Source of the DNA: Nitrospinaceae bacterium
GTDB lineage: Bacteria > Nitrospinota > Nitrospinia > Nitrospinales > VA-1
Direction of reading: 5' to 3'
Length of the DNA: 22,550 bases
Assembly (NCBI GenBank): GCA_029261435.1
Contig: JAJDBI010000181.1
Coordinates: 1 to 22,550 of the forward strand
The notes beneath the pieces are model-generated. The model was not told the DNA's origin. It made no database searches and saw nothing but the letters and a program-made list of their open reading frames with translations. Below, in pieces: positions 7,303 to 13,824 of the stretch. Position numbers and translations under genes: made by a program. The number at the start of each line of letters is the position of its first letter. The first letter of the stretch is position 1.

Positions 7303-7665
7303 TTATTTTTGCTCTTGTCCTATCATGATTCGATGACCGTCGTTGGTTCGCAAGCCGAATTCCCGCATCCCCCATGGCTCGCTTTTAATCTCTTTGATCA
7401 GCTCTGCGCCGTTTGCCACGACTTCCTTGTAAAACTCATCTGCATTATCGACAACCAGGTAGGCAAAGTACGAGTGATCTCCCAGATCATGAGCGGGTGT
7501 TGAGTCGGGACAATGACCTGCCATTATCCGGCAACCGTCACGTTCGAATATGCGCCAGCCATCGTCGCCAATCTCTCTGATCGCGAACCCGAGAACATCA
7601 CGATAGTACTCCAAAGACTTTTGCAGGTCCTGCACTGCCAGAACATACATGGTTCGTTGGATCAT
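7303..7665 (-). CDS. VOC-superfamily (glyoxalase/bleomycin-resistance-like) protein
   Basis: A 120-residue protein with the two beta-alpha-beta-beta-beta modules of the vicinal oxygen chelate fold. Module 1 starts M-Y-V-L-A-V-Q-D-L-Q-K-S-L-E-Y-Y-R-D-V-L-G-F. Module 2 starts Y-F-A-Y-L-V-V-D-N-A-D-E-F-Y-K-E-V and ends with E-F-G-L-R-T-N-D-G-H-R-I-M-I-G. 'S-L-E-Y-Y-R-D-V-L-G-F' and 'G-x-R-E-F' are family hallmarks. Substrate and metal cannot be told from sequence. Its ATG overlaps the stop of the upstream gene (ATGA, 7662-7665), with AAGGAG inside the last codons of that gene, so the pair is co-translated. Confidence 0.88.
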   Translation of the reverse strand: MIQRTMYVLAVQDLQKSLEYYRDVLGFAIREIGDDGWRIFERDGCRIMAGHCPDSTPAHDLGDHSYFAYLVVDNADEFYKEVVANGAELIKEIKSEPWGMREFGLRTNDGHRIMIGQEQK

Positions 7666-8060
7666 TTTTTCTCCTTATTTTTGTAGTGTACGAGAATCGG
7701 GGAGAAATCTGTGGTGGCGGATTGTTTCATAACTTTCATGAATAATTTGATGGGAAAGTCTTCGACATGGGTGAAGTTCACACAGCCTTTTTGCAGTTTT
7801 AGTTTAGCGTCACTGGTGCTGATGATTTCTCGTATTTCTGCATTGGCATACATCACCATGGAATGGAATGAAAAGTGGTTTTTGGTTTTAGCCAGACCGT
7901 ACTTGAAAACTCCTTCCTGCTTATAAATATAGCAGCCCTCCTGAGACATGATTTTGCCAATGGATTCACTCACCGTTGGATCGGTTGTGGTGATGATCTC
8001 CCTCATTTTGTCGATGGCTTTTGTCTCGACCTTTGTAAGTAGCTCCGTGAATGAACTCAT
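7662..8060 (-). CDS. DUF1801-like protein, 132 aa
   Basis: A small soluble protein resembling the DUF1801/YdhG group (iron-chaperone-like fold). An N-terminal helical region contains I-D-K-M-R-E-I-I, followed by the strands F-K-Y-G-L-A-K-T-K-N-H-F-S-F-H-S-M and the late segment K-L-Q-K-G-C-V-N-F-T-H. That order (glycine-rich strand, K-x-H-x-S-x-H, then K-G-x-x-x-F) is what I expect for the family. Function is poorly defined in general. AGGAAA precedes the ATG at about 7 bases. It is the first gene of a two-gene unit with the VOC protein. Confidence 0.6.
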   Translation of the reverse strand: MSSFTELLTKVETKAIDKMREIITTTDPTVSESIGKIMSQEGCYIYKQEGVFKYGLAKTKNHFSFHSMVMYANAEIREIISTSDAKLKLQKGCVNFTHVEDFPIKLFMKVMKQSATTDFSPILVHYKNKEKK

Positions 8061-8111
8061 ATTGAATTTCCTATTCGGTCAAAAGCAGATATTCCGCTGG
8101 GGTCGAACAAG

Positions 8112-8591
8112 TTATTGGGTATCCAGGCGATATTTAAGAAATTGGGCGCCACCGTATTCGGTCTCTCCGACAAATCGGGCACCAAGCCTTTCTAGTCCTT
8201 TGAGTTTCTTACGTGATGTTGGCAACAGGAAAGTCACGAAAGGAATATTTTCATCGGCTACAGCAAACTCCATGGCCTTCTTTGAGATAGGCGCACCCAG
8301 GCCAAAGAATTCTGGCTTGAGGACCAATCCGTAATCCCACTCGTCGCCTTCTTTCTGGAACCCACCCCATCCGGCATAGGTGTCGTTACAGAGGATTGCC
8401 CAATGACCCAGCCCATCGCGACGCCAGCACTCTTCTTTAGCTGCAACGAATTCGGCGACTGCATTTCGGTCCCATTTGGATGTGAGGAGGGGCATGTGCT
8501 CTGCAACGCGGGCGTCAGACATATGGGCAATGATCTTGTCTGGAGAAATGTCTGTCAATCGAGCGAAGGTGAGTTCAGGTTTATGGATCAT
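8112..8591 (-). CDS. GNAT-family N-acetyltransferase
   Basis: A 159-residue protein with a RimJ/RimL-type GNAT fold. An N-terminal segment L-T-F-A-R-L-T-D-I-S-P-D precedes the strand G-H-W-A-I-L-C-N-D-T-Y-A-G-W-G-G-F. The acetyl-CoA-binding region D-Y-G-L-V-L-K-P-E-F-F-G-L-G-A-P-I follows, with the helix K-K-A-M-E-F-A. Then come T-F-L-L-P-T-S-R-K-K-L-K-G-L-E-R-L-G-A and the closing strand F-V-G-E-T-E-Y. The substrate (an amine on a small molecule or protein N-terminus) cannot be inferred. AAGG lies about 6 bases before the ATG. It is separated by 51 bases from the DUF1801-like gene on the same strand. Confidence 0.85.
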   Translation of the reverse strand: MIHKPELTFARLTDISPDKIIAHMSDARVAEHMPLLTSKWDRNAVAEFVAAKEECWRRDGLGHWAILCNDTYAGWGGFQKEGDEWDYGLVLKPEFFGLGAPISKKAMEFAVADENIPFVTFLLPTSRKKLKGLERLGARFVGETEYGGAQFLKYRLDTQ

Positions 8592-8617
8592 TGAACCTTA
8601 AATATGAAAGCCAGACA

Positions 8618-8665
8618 GCATTGCGTTTGCGGGGGCCGATTGTTTGATGGGTTATGCAGTGCCGG
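8618..8665 (-). repeat. Diverged repeat, copy A
   Basis: Partner of 6622-6669 (36 of 48 bases identical). It contains the last codons and TAA stop (8654-8652) of the membrane-protein gene, then extends 34 bases beyond the stop. The similarity continuing past the coding end suggests duplication of a DNA segment rather than convergent protein ends. Confidence 0.5.
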
Positions 8666-9071
8666 TCCCAAGATCTGTGGTGTAAACCAATGCTATAGCA
8701 ATGCCTGTGCCGAGGCCTTTAACGATTTCTGTGGCGACCCATGATAACCATAACGCCATGGGGACGGGCATATAGCAATAGGAGGCGATGGCGGGGGAGG
8801 CTAACAGCAGGCCTAGTAATAGACCGTATCGCATTCCGTTATTCTTGAAAAATTCTGTATCGCAAATTTTAGTGAACATGAATGCGGTGACGAGTGCATA
8901 AACGATCTGCCCCAGCATGATGAACTGCATTTTACTGTCTTCTTCAGCGCGCCATAGATGCGCTGTTTCTTTATACATGTCTTTCAGTAAAACACCGTGC
9001 ACGACAAACTCAAACACGAACACAAATCCGAACGCTGCCAGAGCTGCCAGTCCAAACTTTTTTGATTTCAT
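8652..9071 (-). CDS. Four-helix integral membrane protein, unknown function
   Basis: A 139-residue inner-membrane protein. Four hydrophobic helices are visible: residues about 7-28 (L-A-A-L-A-A-F-G-F-V-F-V-F), 48-66, 80-98 (G-L-L-L-G-L-L-L-A-S-P) and 108-130. A cytosol- or periplasm-exposed loop with K-D-M-Y-K-E-T-A-H-L-W-R lies between helices 1 and 2. The overall shape recalls DUF1761-type small membrane proteins, but I cannot assign a family. The start is well supported by AAGGAGAG upstream of the ATG. A terminator-like hairpin separates it from the upstream gene, so it is probably transcribed alone. Confidence 0.75.
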   Translation of the reverse strand: MKSKKFGLAALAAFGFVFVFEFVVHGVLLKDMYKETAHLWRAEEDSKMQFIMLGQIVYALVTAFMFTKICDTEFFKNNGMRYGLLLGLLLASPAIASYCYMPVPMALWLSWVATEIVKGLGTGIAIALVYTTDLGTGTA

Positions 9072-9123
9072 TGAGTCTCTCCTTAGCGAGGCGGCGGGCG
9101 GGGCCCGCTTCCAGTGAATAACA

Positions 9124-9144
9124 AAATCGGCGGAGAAGCTCCGC
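9124..9144 (-). terminator. Terminator-like hairpin
   Basis: GCGGAG (9130-9135) is perfectly inverted at 9139-9144 around a 3-base loop. On the minus strand it is followed by CGATTTTGTT. It lies 126 bases downstream of the zinc-ribbon-like gene and could end its transcript. A second GC-rich hairpin (9094-9108, GCGGGC-GGG-GCCCGC) follows without a T run. Confidence 0.4.
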
Positions 9145-9269
9145 AGCTAGTAAAAAAACAGAAACCTGTCGCAAGAAGATTATCCCTGATCCAAACTAAG
9201 ATCGCAACTTTACGTTGATTGAGATATCACAGAAGGGGGTAAACATAGAGTCCAGCGTCACGCTGGTGG

Positions 9270-9548
9270 TTATATGGCAACGCGATCGGCCTGATCGTCG
9301 TCGGTGCGGTCGGTTTTTCTTTTATTCGTGTAGGGTTTTTGGTTCTCTTTCTGTTTCCGGTTCACTTGCCGCAGGATATTTGAGTACCAGTCTTCTTTTC
9401 GGTTTCCTTCACGAACAAATTTATAAGTCCGCATCTTGTTGCAGGTGGCGCACTCGGACATATAGGAAAGCCCCAGAGGAGTGGGGGTAGAGGTGACATG
9501 CTTTTGCTGGCGTTGACATTCTGTGCATTCAAATATATGGAGAATCAT
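9270..9548 (-). CDS. Small zinc-ribbon-like protein, 92 aa
   Basis: The protein begins M-I-L-H-I-F-E-C-T-E-C-Q and has a second pair E-C-A-T-C-N about 27 residues later, giving two C-x2-C knuckles spaced for one zinc ribbon. A basic, polar, low-complexity tail follows (K-Q-K-E-N-Q-K, N-K-R-K-T-D-R-T-D-D-D) that is probably disordered. It could bind nucleic acid or protein; nothing more specific can be said. I use the ATG at 9548 rather than the in-frame TTG at 9569 because AGG precedes it at about 9 bases. A strong promoter lies about 50 bases upstream. Confidence 0.65.
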   Translation of the reverse strand: MILHIFECTECQRQQKHVTSTPTPLGLSYMSECATCNKMRTYKFVREGNRKEDWYSNILRQVNRKQKENQKPYTNKRKTDRTDDDQADRVAI

Positions 9549-9595
9549 AGATAAACCTATAAGAATCAATTAGTTATATTGACTGAACTGAAAAT

Positions 9596-9624
9596 AATAT
9601 AGTCCGGGTTGGAAAAATTGTCAA
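9596..9624 (-). promoter_or_regulatory. Sigma-70 type promoter for the zinc-ribbon-like gene
   Basis: On the minus strand TTGACA (9624-9619) is followed by a 17-base spacer and TATATT (9601-9596). The predicted start is near 9589, giving a leader of about 40 bases to the ATG at 9548. It is bracketed by an imperfect inverted repeat, ATTAGTTATATTGAC (9569-9583) and GTCAATAACTAAT (9620-9632). A further related AATCAGTTATAGG occurs at 9641-9653. These could be operator half-sites. Confidence 0.65.
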
Positions 9625-9766
9625 TAACTAATTAAAAAACAATCAGTTATAGGTGGATTCCTGTGGAAATGAGGGCAAATTATGCCCTTTCATGGCTTTA
9701 AATGGGGGTTTTGGGTCAGAGTCACAATATTGTTACAGCATGACATCAGTCCGAGTGCGGAGGAGA

Positions 9767-9827
9767 TTTTTAGCTGGCCCTACGCCGAGTGGTGGTGGTT
9801 TTTAGTTGGCCCTACGCCTAGTAGTGG
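9767..9827. repeat. Two tandem copies of a 29-base dispersed repeat
   Basis: TTTTTAGCTGGCCCTACGCC (start of copy 1, 9767-9795) recurs with period 32 as copy 2 (9799-9827); 26 of 29 bases agree. A third, shorter copy is at 10721-10747, and a fragment (GGGGTACGCCTAGTGGT) at 6709-6725. Copy 2 covers the last codons and stop of the gene at 9802. The three main copies all sit at the 3' ends of minus-strand genes. Confidence 0.65.
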
Positions 9828-10464
9828 ATTCGCGACGGGTGGCGGGTGGGTATGAGCTGGTTTGAGTCCAGCGTTCTGTTTGGGGGTCAGGTTGGTTTTT
9901 CTTGGTATCAGGCTGGTCGTTGAATTTGCGGATATTTATGAAGCCTTCCTGATAGCCTTTGGCATCGCCGTAGTCAAAGAAGTTTATGTATCGGTTATGT
10001 GTGTTCTTCATTTTCGCGGCGTGTTTCACCGGGCACCAGTATTGCTCTGACCTTCCTGCCACTTCCTGAGCGTAGGAAATCACCCCGGTAAAGTAACCGC
10101 AATAAACACAATTGATTTTTTTTGACAGGTTCAGGTATTTCAGTTTATGCCGGTCGATGATCACGTAATCGCTTCTTGTTACCAGAGGGATTCCATATAA
10201 GGGAAAGCAGACCTTTTGGTAAAGGGTGATGATGAGATCCATGGCAAGGGTTGGGAGGAAGCAAAGGTAGATGAAAGGCGCGGTGACGATTTGCAGAGCT
10301 TTGTATCTGAGGATGGAGGGCAGGGACTGGTCTTTTAAGACGGGGTGGCGTCGCCCGGTTTCTTTCAGGTAATGTTTGATTTTGTCCTGAAGGACAGGGT
10401 GATCCTTCTGGCTTTGGGATGATTTGAAGTTGAAAAAATCCCCATTCATAAACCTGTTCAACAT
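9802..10464 (-). CDS. Conserved hypothetical protein with central hydrophobic segment and Cys motif
   Basis: About 220 residues. The N-terminal third is polar (H-P-V-L-Q-D-K-I-K-H-Y-L, H-P-V-L-K-D-Q). Then comes a hydrophobic stretch of about 35 residues (A-P-F-I-Y-L-C-F-L-P-T-L-A-M-D-L) that could form one or two membrane helices. After it is the conserved-looking module I-N-C-V-Y-C-G-Y-F-T-G-V-I-S-Y and E-Q-Y-W-C-P-V-K-H-A. The C-x2-C with W-C-P suggests metal binding. I have seen similar unnamed proteins but know no function. The open frame begins at 10515, but that ATG lies 6 bases after a hairpin with no Shine-Dalgarno. ATG 10464 has AGGGAG about 9 bases upstream. The R/T-rich tail (T-R-R-E-S-T-T-R-R-R) falls partly in a dispersed repeat. 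Confidence 0.7.
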   Translation of the reverse strand: MLNRFMNGDFFNFKSSQSQKDHPVLQDKIKHYLKETGRRHPVLKDQSLPSILRYKALQIVTAPFIYLCFLPTLAMDLIITLYQKVCFPLYGIPLVTRSDYVIIDRHKLKYLNLSKKINCVYCGYFTGVISYAQEVAGRSEQYWCPVKHAAKMKNTHNRYINFFDYGDAKGYQEGFINIRKFNDQPDTKKNQPDPQTERWTQTSSYPPATRRESTTRRRAN

Positions 10465-10515
10465 TTGCAGACTCTCCCTTCTTTGCTGGACGTTCCTTTC
10501 ATCGCGTCCAGACAT

Positions 10516-10551
10516 AAAACGGGCCTGTAGTACTTTAAAGAACTACAGGCC
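10516..10551 (-). terminator. Intrinsic terminator of the 12077-10757 operon
   Basis: GGCCTGTAGT (10522-10531) is perfectly inverted at 10542-10551, and the 10-base loop itself holds CTTTAAAG. On the minus strand the hairpin is followed by CGTTTT. It lies about 205 bases after the last gene of the three-gene operon and directly before the open frame at 10515. It therefore either ends that operon or acts as an attenuator for the next gene. Confidence 0.6.
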
Positions 10552-10720
10552 ACCGGAAATTTTCACGTATTTTTTAATAAAAATTTCCCCGTTTGTCAAG
10601 GCGGGGTGCCCCCGCAGTCTATAGAATCACTCACCAAAATCGAGATCCTTGGACATACCTCTGTGGGGCACGAAGTTTTAAGAAGGTTATTACGTCCACC
10701 TTGTCATTGGGGAGGTTTGC

Positions 10721-10747
10721 TTTTAGTTGCCCTCACGCCAGTGGTGG
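10721..10747. repeat. Third copy of the dispersed repeat
   Basis: TTTTAGTTGCCCTCACGCCA and the following GTGGTGG match the copies at 9767-9827 with small changes. It starts 10 bases past the stop codon of the gene at 10757-11149 (minus strand). This is again the position just after a gene end. Confidence 0.55.
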
Positions 10748-10756
10748 CCCTGGTAG

Positions 10757-11149
10757 TTATTCACCGATGTCCAAAGTGGGGAAATAGATGGCCAATGCTA
10801 TCAGTGTGAAGATATAGCTGTAGCTGGCGAGGTAGAAGAGGGTGGGATTGATTTTAACGTCTTTCCATTTTTCTGAAGTCTGCATGGTGCGGATGCGGTA
10901 GAAGTTCATCACGCACATGAGTGCACCGAGAGCGAAGGGTTTGTAGTGGAACACGGCCATCAGTCCTGCTGATGGGATGGCGGCGGCGAGCATGAGGGGG
11001 ATTTTCAACAGGCTGTTATGGGTCTGGTCGTCGAGCACATTGAGCACGGCGAGGTAGCAGACGAGGTAATACAACCCCGACAAAGCCAGCCAGATGAGGA
11101 AGGCAACGAAGGGTGTGCCTCCGGGTATGTCTTCGAGTCCGAGTATCAT
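10757..11149 (-). CDS. Small integral membrane protein, last gene of a three-gene unit
   Basis: 130 residues with four predicted membrane helices: about 14-38 (F-V-A-F-L-I-W-L-A-L-S-G-L-Y-Y-L-V), 47-64 (I-P-L-M-L-A-A-A-I-P-S-A-G), 68-84 and 102-122 (F-Y-L-A-S-Y-S-Y-I-F-T-L-I-A-L). No known family is recognised. Its ATG overlaps the stop of the methyltransferase gene (11146-11149), so the two are probably translated together. With membrane proteins on both sides of a methyltransferase, the unit may act on a lipid or other membrane substrate. Confidence 0.7.
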   Translation of the reverse strand: MILGLEDIPGGTPFVAFLIWLALSGLYYLVCYLAVLNVLDDQTHNSLLKIPLMLAAAIPSAGLMAVFHYKPFALGALMCVMNFYRIRTMQTSEKWKDVKINPTLFYLASYSYIFTLIALAIYFPTLDIGE

Positions 11150-11742
11150 GCTGGCCTCGCTATTAGTGCCTTAACGATATCGAGATAAACATTTTTGTGC
11201 GAGTGAATTTTGAATCCTGCCCGTTCGACATTGGCGATGGTGTTGCGGTCGAGGTAGGTTCCCTGCAGGTATTCAGTGATGTATGACATCATTTTCAGGG
11301 GGAGGCCGTAGACCGGGTTTTTGCTCAGCACATGTTCGAACATCACCAGTTGCCCATCGGGTTTCAGCACGCGTTTCAGTTCCTGTAAACAGTTCACGGG
11401 TTGTTTTACGGTGCAGAGGACGCAAACGGTCACTATGGTATCGAAAGTGTTATCGGCGAAACCTGTAACTTCTGCATCCATCTGGCATCTGTTGATTTTT
11501 CCGGGATAGTTTTCGACACGCTGGTTGGACCGCTTGAGCATTTCAAAGCTCAGATCTGCGGCGGTGATGTTGAGTCCTTCCGGAAAATTGACAATTTCCT
11601 GCCCGGTTCCTATTCCGATATAGAGTACTTTTCCCTTGAGGTTTTTGAACAGGGCACGTTGACTGGGACTCCATCGGCGCATATCACCCGTGGCGAAATA
11701 ATCAAAATAACGGGCAGTGCCATCGTAGGATTGTTTGCTCAT
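11146..11742 (-). CDS. Class I SAM-dependent methyltransferase (UbiE/PmtA-like)
   Basis: A 198-residue Rossmann methyltransferase. The SAM-binding motif I is V-L-Y-I-G-I-G-T-G-Q-E (about 39-49), with the acidic residue after strand 2 in I-T-A-A-D-L-S-F-E-M-L (D64 region). F-A-D-N-T-F-D-T-I-V-T-V-C-V-L-C-T-V (post-II/motif IV) and the helix E-L-K-R-V-L-K-P-D-G-Q-L-V-M-F-E-H-V-L (about 121-139) match the Methyltransf_11 pattern. The C-terminal G-F-K-I closes the fold. Similar proteins methylate quinones or phosphatidylethanolamine, but the substrate is not determined here. ATGA overlaps at both ends couple it to two membrane proteins. Confidence 0.88.
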   Translation of the reverse strand: MSKQSYDGTARYFDYFATGDMRRWSPSQRALFKNLKGKVLYIGIGTGQEIVNFPEGLNITAADLSFEMLKRSNQRVENYPGKINRCQMDAEVTGFADNTFDTIVTVCVLCTVKQPVNCLQELKRVLKPDGQLVMFEHVLSKNPVYGLPLKMMSYITEYLQGTYLDRNTIANVERAGFKIHSHKNVYLDIVKALIARPA

Positions 11743-12077
11743 TGTGTTGTATAGCGTTTGTTGGAAAAGTAGATGATAGTGGCGACTAAGAGTCCGGTCA
11801 GTGCCCCTGAGGCGATGACAATATTGCTGGAAACTGAGGCGAACGATAACATACCGGCACCCATTCCCACTGTCATACCTATAATGGCCAGGGGGATCAT
11901 CACTTCGAAAGCACCGAAAAGCGGCATGAGGGCGATTTTCATGGGTATGACCAGAAGCATCCCGATCAGGCCACCTAGAAGCATGGGCATGAAAGGCGGA
12001 GAGATATAAGAAACCACCGTAGCTACCAGAGCGCCGGAAAATGCCCCGACGAAAAAATCTGCAATTTTCAAGTTCAT
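11739..12077 (-). CDS. Small integral membrane protein, first gene of a three-gene unit
   Basis: 112 residues from the ATG at 12077, chosen over the in-frame upstream start at 12140 because TAGGAGAGGC lies directly before it. Four hydrophobic segments are rich in Gly, Ala and Met: F-V-G-A-F-S-G-A-L-V-A-T-V-V, M-L-L-G-G-L-I-G-M-L-L-V-I-P, M-I-P-L-A-I-I-G-M-T-V-G-M-G and A-S-G-A-L-T-G-L-L-V-A-T-I-I. The G-x3-G spacing suggests tight helix packing, as in small transport or scaffold proteins. No family was recognised. Its stop overlaps the methyltransferase start. Confidence 0.7.
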   Translation of the reverse strand: MNLKIADFFVGAFSGALVATVVSYISPPFMPMLLGGLIGMLLVIPMKIALMPLFGAFEVMIPLAIIGMTVGMGAGMLSFASVSSNIVIASGALTGLLVATIIYFSNKRYTTQ

Positions 12078-12177
12078 GCCTCTCCTAAAGTTTGACCCGT
12101 ATTCCGCCGAATTATACGGGATAAATGGTAACACCGACAAATCGCATTTATCTCGCGGTTTTTCTTGGTGTTTGGGC

Positions 12178-12208
12178 TTGACAAGTCAGCCTGTCGGAGT
12201 AATATTAT
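12178..12208 (+). promoter_or_regulatory. Probable sigma-70 promoter of fliG
   Basis: A consensus TTGACA (12178-12183) is followed after 19 bases by TATTAT (12203-12208). The predicted start is near 12215, about 35 bases before the fliG ATG. Spacing is slightly long. A separate housekeeping-type promoter fits fliG standing outside a flagellar operon here. No sigma-54 (GG-N10-GC) element was seen. Confidence 0.5.
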
Positions 12209-12248
12209 AAAGATTAGTTTTAATTCACCCTTTAAGAATCAATAGGTT

Positions 12249-13256
12249 ATGGCAAGAAATTTAACCGGACCCGAAAAAGCCGCTGTTTTGTTGATGACCC
12301 TGGGAGAGGATATTGCCGCCCAGGTTCTGGCTAATCTGGACGAGCGTGAAATTCAGAATATTGGTAACTACATGTCTGCTCTGGGTGATGTGGATATGAG
12401 TGTCATGGACAGTATCAATAAAGAATTTTATGAGATGGTCGAGTCTGGAACGGGTGGGCTGGGTATTGCCGGAATGGATTTCCTGAAAACGGCTCTCATG
12501 CAGGCTCTTGATCCTGCCAAGGCTACAGAAATTCTCAACAATATCACCACGCCGGGTGAAGAAATGGGTGGTGGACTGGAAACGGTTCGCATGCTGGACC
12601 CTAAAGTTATTTCCTCTTTCATCGTTAACGAACACCCTCAAACCGCCGCGATTATTTTGGCGCATCTGGAACCACCGGTCGCCAGTTTAACGATTCGTGA
12701 ATTACCGGAAGAGAACCGGATGGAGATCGTACACCGTCTGGCGACGCTGGAGCGTGTTGCGCCGAGTGTTATCCGTGAGCTTGATGAAGCTTTGCAGACG
12801 GAGTTCCGGACATCAGGTGCGGTTTCGGGTAATAAACTGGGCGGTGTTGAAATTGCCGCAGAAGTCATGGGCTCATTAGACAGGACGACTGAAACGTCTA
12901 TTTTGACAGCCATGGATGAGGTGGACCCGGATCTCGCTAATGAAATTCGCAACCTGCGTTTCACTTTCGAAGATATTCTGAAAATTGATGACAACGGCAT
13001 CCAGCTCATCATGAAAGAGATCAATCAGGAAGATCTGTTGATTGGATTGAAAACGGCTACCGATGAGTTGAAAGAAAAACTGTTCACCAATATGTCGGAA
13101 CGTGCGGCGTTGATGTTGAAGGAAGACCTTGAATCCCTTGGACCGACGAAAATCAGTGAAGTAGAAAAAGCCCAGCAGAAAGTTATTGCCGTTTGTAAGA
13201 AACTCGAAGAAGACGGGAAGCTTGTTATCGGTGGCGGTGCCGATACTCTGGTTTAA
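12249..13256 (+). CDS. fliG: Flagellar motor switch protein FliG
   Basis: 335 residues, full length. FliG sits under the MS ring and couples stator ion flow to rotor rotation. The N-domain begins L-T-G-P-E-K-A-A-V-L-L-M-T-L-G (FliF binding). The middle domain carries the E-H-P-Q-T-A-A motif (FliM binding), and the C-domain carries F-E-D-I-L-K-I-D-D. Of the charged residues that contact MotA in E. coli, K264, R281 and D289 appear kept, D288 is Glu and R297 is Lys, so the torque helix looks functional. It ends E-D-G-K-L-V-I-G-G-G as usual. It is unusual in standing alone, with no fliF, fliH or fliI next to it. A second fliG elsewhere in the genome is likely. Confidence 0.97.
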   Translation: MARNLTGPEKAAVLLMTLGEDIAAQVLANLDEREIQNIGNYMSALGDVDMSVMDSINKEFYEMVESGTGGLGIAGMDFLKTALMQALDPAKATEILNNITTPGEEMGGGLETVRMLDPKVISSFIVNEHPQTAAIILAHLEPPVASLTIRELPEENRMEIVHRLATLERVAPSVIRELDEALQTEFRTSGAVSGNKLGGVEIAAEVMGSLDRTTETSILTAMDEVDPDLANEIRNLRFTFEDILKIDDNGIQLIMKEINQEDLLIGLKTATDELKEKLFTNMSERAALMLKEDLESLGPTKISEVEKAQQKVIAVCKKLEEDGKLVIGGGADTLV

Positions 13257-13283
13257 TCACACCGTACCTGCCTGAAAAAATAA

Positions 13284-13811
13284 TCAAGTTATTTGAGCGT
13301 TGATGGGGATCAATTGAGACTTGATGCCCTTTTCTTTTTCCAGTTTCTCCAGAATTGCGTAAAGCGCGTCCAATCCGTTTGAAACAGTGCCCTCGAGATG
13401 GATGTAATAGGTGCCTGACTCTTCAGCATCCCCGATATTGGATTCGAGGTGCAGGATATTCAGTCCAGCCTGTGCCAGGGGCGTGGTGGCATCTTCGACG
13501 ATTCCCATACGATCTTCAGCAAACAGGCTGATTCTTACATCCGGCTCGCAATGGTGCTGGGTGTTGTCATCCTCCAGGGGAACCAGATGAGCATTGAGTT
13601 GCAGAGGATCACAAATGGAAGCGATGATGGATTCCAACGAGTCTTTCCCCGCGCTGTGTTCAACCATCAACATGATGGTGAAATATTTTCCCAGACGGAC
13701 CATGGAAGAGTCGCCCAGGTTACAGCCATTCTTGCAGAGCCCTGCACTCAGGCGAGCAACAATGCTGGGCTGGTCGAGTCCGATGAGTGATAGCATGAAC
13801 CAGTTTCTCAT
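13284..13811 (-). CDS. Double-ACT-domain protein, GcvR-like
   Basis: 175 residues with two ACT domains. ACT1 begins F-M-L-S-L-I-G-L-D-Q-P-S-I-V-A-R-L-S and continues with C-N-L-G-D-S-S-M-V-R-L-G-K-Y-F. ACT2 begins V-R-I-S-L-F-A-E-D-R-M-G-I-V-E-D and continues with G-L-N-I-L-H-L-E-S. This is the layout of GcvR, which in E. coli binds glycine and represses the glycine cleavage operon through GcvA. Many homologues outside gamma-proteobacteria lack a GcvA partner, so an amino-acid-sensing role is all that can be inferred. AAGGG precedes the ATG at about 10 bases. It lies 13 bases after the CBS gene, so they likely form one transcript. Confidence 0.82.
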   Translation of the reverse strand: MRNWFMLSLIGLDQPSIVARLSAGLCKNGCNLGDSSMVRLGKYFTIMLMVEHSAGKDSLESIIASICDPLQLNAHLVPLEDDNTQHHCEPDVRISLFAEDRMGIVEDATTPLAQAGLNILHLESNIGDAEESGTYYIHLEGTVSNGLDALYAILEKLEKEKGIKSQLIPINAQIT

Positions 13812-13824
13812 GAAAATTATCCCT

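Noticed and set aside
9215..9490. 91-codon plus-strand frame
   Set aside because: It is the opposite-strand shadow of the zinc-ribbon-like gene, which has a promoter, an AGG-type ribosome binding site and paired C-x2-C motifs.
9672..9688. Hairpin AGGGCA-AATTA-TGCCCT
   Set aside because: The stem is only 6 bp and the following T run is poor on either strand. It could end the 9802 gene's transcript, but this is too weak to list.
6121..9704. Shared 15-mer TCATGGCTTTAAATG at 6121-6135 and 9690-9704
   Set aside because: A 15-base match is not rare by chance at this window length, and similarity does not extend convincingly beyond it.
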